Below are positions 34,876-35,380 of a stretch of DNA of 35,380 nt, piece by piece; within the stretch, counting starts at the first letter, position 1; the number at the start of each line of letters is the position of its first letter. The stretch lies in the NCBI GenBank assembly GCA_021784125.1, contig JAJXTF010000008.1, forward strand, positions 1 through 35,380, read 5' to 3'. Source of the DNA: Pseudomonadota bacterium. GTDB taxonomy: Bacteria > Pseudomonadota > Gammaproteobacteria > Burkholderiales > Casimicrobiaceae. The notes beneath the pieces were generated by a model. That model did not search any database. It was not told the DNA's origin and was given only the letters and a program-made list of their open reading frames with translations. The translations under genes and the position numbers were made by a program.

Positions 34876-35380
34876 CTACATCCCGCCCATCCCGGCCATG
34901 CCGTGCATCGCGACCTGACGGGATTTGAAGAACAGGAAGAAGTTCGAGCCCACTTCCACCGCGCGGCCCGCCTGCTCGGCCGCATCCATGGCCGACGCGG
35001 AGGTGATGCCGCTCGAGCCGTCGGCTGCCGGCCAGTCGCGCGGGTCGAAGATCAGGACCGGCCGTACCTGCCACCAGATCGCGCCGGTGTTGACGTCCTG
35101 GGTCTCGACGACGTGGCTGTGGTTGGGCGTGGGCAGGAACACGTTGCCCGCCGGCGGGCTGCCGATCTTCCCCAGGGCGGCCAGCAGCGTCGACAGGTCG
35201 ACCGACGATGCGTGCATCGTGCAGCTGCCGGCGGCGGAGCCGGAATCGGGACACTGGGTCGCCACGGCGGGATGGGTTTTCCAGGCCTCGGGCAGGCTGC
35301 CGAAGAGCTGGATCAGCGCGTTGCCGAGGTCGGTACCGCACAGCTCGCCCGGACGGCCCCCGTCGGGACAGGGCATCGCG
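34876..35380 (-). CDS. Protein with Met/His-rich tail, 5' end outside the window (partial)
   Basis: The frame is open from the right edge to a TAG at 34876. The visible part starts near PCPDGGRPGELCGTDLGNAL and is probably the interior of a longer protein. There are Cys pairs (GTDLGN... TQCPDSGSAAGSC), a stretch PNHSHVVETQDVNTGAIWW, and a hydrophobic FFLFFKS near the end. It finishes in AMHGMAGMGGM, Met-rich like the tail of the PCu(A)C protein. Its position at the head of the DUF2946-PCu(A)C-ctaA group suggests a role with copper, but I recognise no family. Confidence 0.55.
   Translation of the reverse strand, partial: AMPCPDGGRPGELCGTDLGNALIQLFGSLPEAWKTHPAVATQCPDSGSAAGSCTMHASSVDLSTLLAALGKIGSPPAGNVFLPTPNHSHVVETQDVNTGAIWWQVRPVLIFDPRDWPAADGSSGITSASAMDAAEQAGRAVEVGSNFFLFFKSRQVAMHGMAGMGGM

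Overview
This window is one continuous stretch of GC-rich chromosome (about 70% G+C judging by eye), densely packed with genes on both strands. I saw no insertion sequence, prophage, CRISPR array, tRNA or rRNA. The gene content suggests a betaproteobacterium, probably Burkholderiales or a close relative: a Bug/TctC-type solute receptor, a lysine-rich histone H1-like protein, a LysR-DoxX-YgiD set, FadD and FadH of their proteobacterial types, and a Cox15/CtaA-PCu(A)C copper/haem group. The lineage is an inference from gene families, not from a marker gene.

Layout. 1-700: mostly non-coding, with a few minus-strand small ORFs, a terminator and the first codons of a gene leaving the left edge. 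818-2959: secreted sialidase-like (Asp-box) protein with an N-terminal DUF5648 domain. 2999-6848 (minus): fadH, then kdpE and a short kdpD. These face kup, a K+ transporter (6943-8862, plus), across a 94-bp region with an 11-bp-phased direct repeat. 9105-11187 (plus): a small unknown gene and fadD. 11184-14574 (minus): a secreted alpha/beta hydrolase with a C-terminal DUF5648 domain, an H1-like basic protein, a VIT-type metal transporter and a BON lipoprotein. 14828: a 39-residue basic protein. 15014-16858 (minus): uup (ABC-F). 16996-19474 (plus): the three-gene AmmeMemoRadiSam operon, followed at once by a sigma-32-type promoter and two Hsp20 genes. 20625-24152 (plus): prfC, a flavin split-barrel protein, and a split-barrel/GAF/winged-helix fusion that converges on a hemerythrin-like gene. 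25088-25966: DUF3014 protein. 26061-27742 (minus): Bug receptor and a ModA-like protein without signal peptide. 27968-30639: unknown conserved protein, LysR regulator, DoxX, YgiD. 30959-31719: glycine-zipper lipoprotein and a small GNAT. 31782-35380 (minus): UPF0149, ctaA, PCu(A)C, DUF2946 and a truncated Met/His-tailed protein, forming a copper/cytochrome-oxidase assembly neighbourhood.

Ways the genes may work together. KdpE/short KdpD probably regulate themselves and perhaps kup, as no kdpFABC is present here. FadD and FadH belong to the same fatty-acid degradation pathway. PCu(A)C, DUF2946 and CtaA serve metal and haem supply to terminal oxidases. Stress functions recur (Hsp20 pair, BON, VIT, H1-like, hemerythrin).

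The strongest unexplained signals are: (a) several genes with a TANNNT hexamer exactly 6 nt before the ATG and no proper Shine-Dalgarno, suggesting leaderless mRNAs; (b) two 11-bp-phased direct-repeat arrays, one overlapping the -35 position of kdpDE and one of four units between the hemerythrin and DUF3014 genes; (c) the AmmeMemoRadiSam operon, whose biochemical role is not established; (d) the split-barrel/GAF/winged-helix protein; (e) a terminator placed directly after a strong promoter upstream of prfC.
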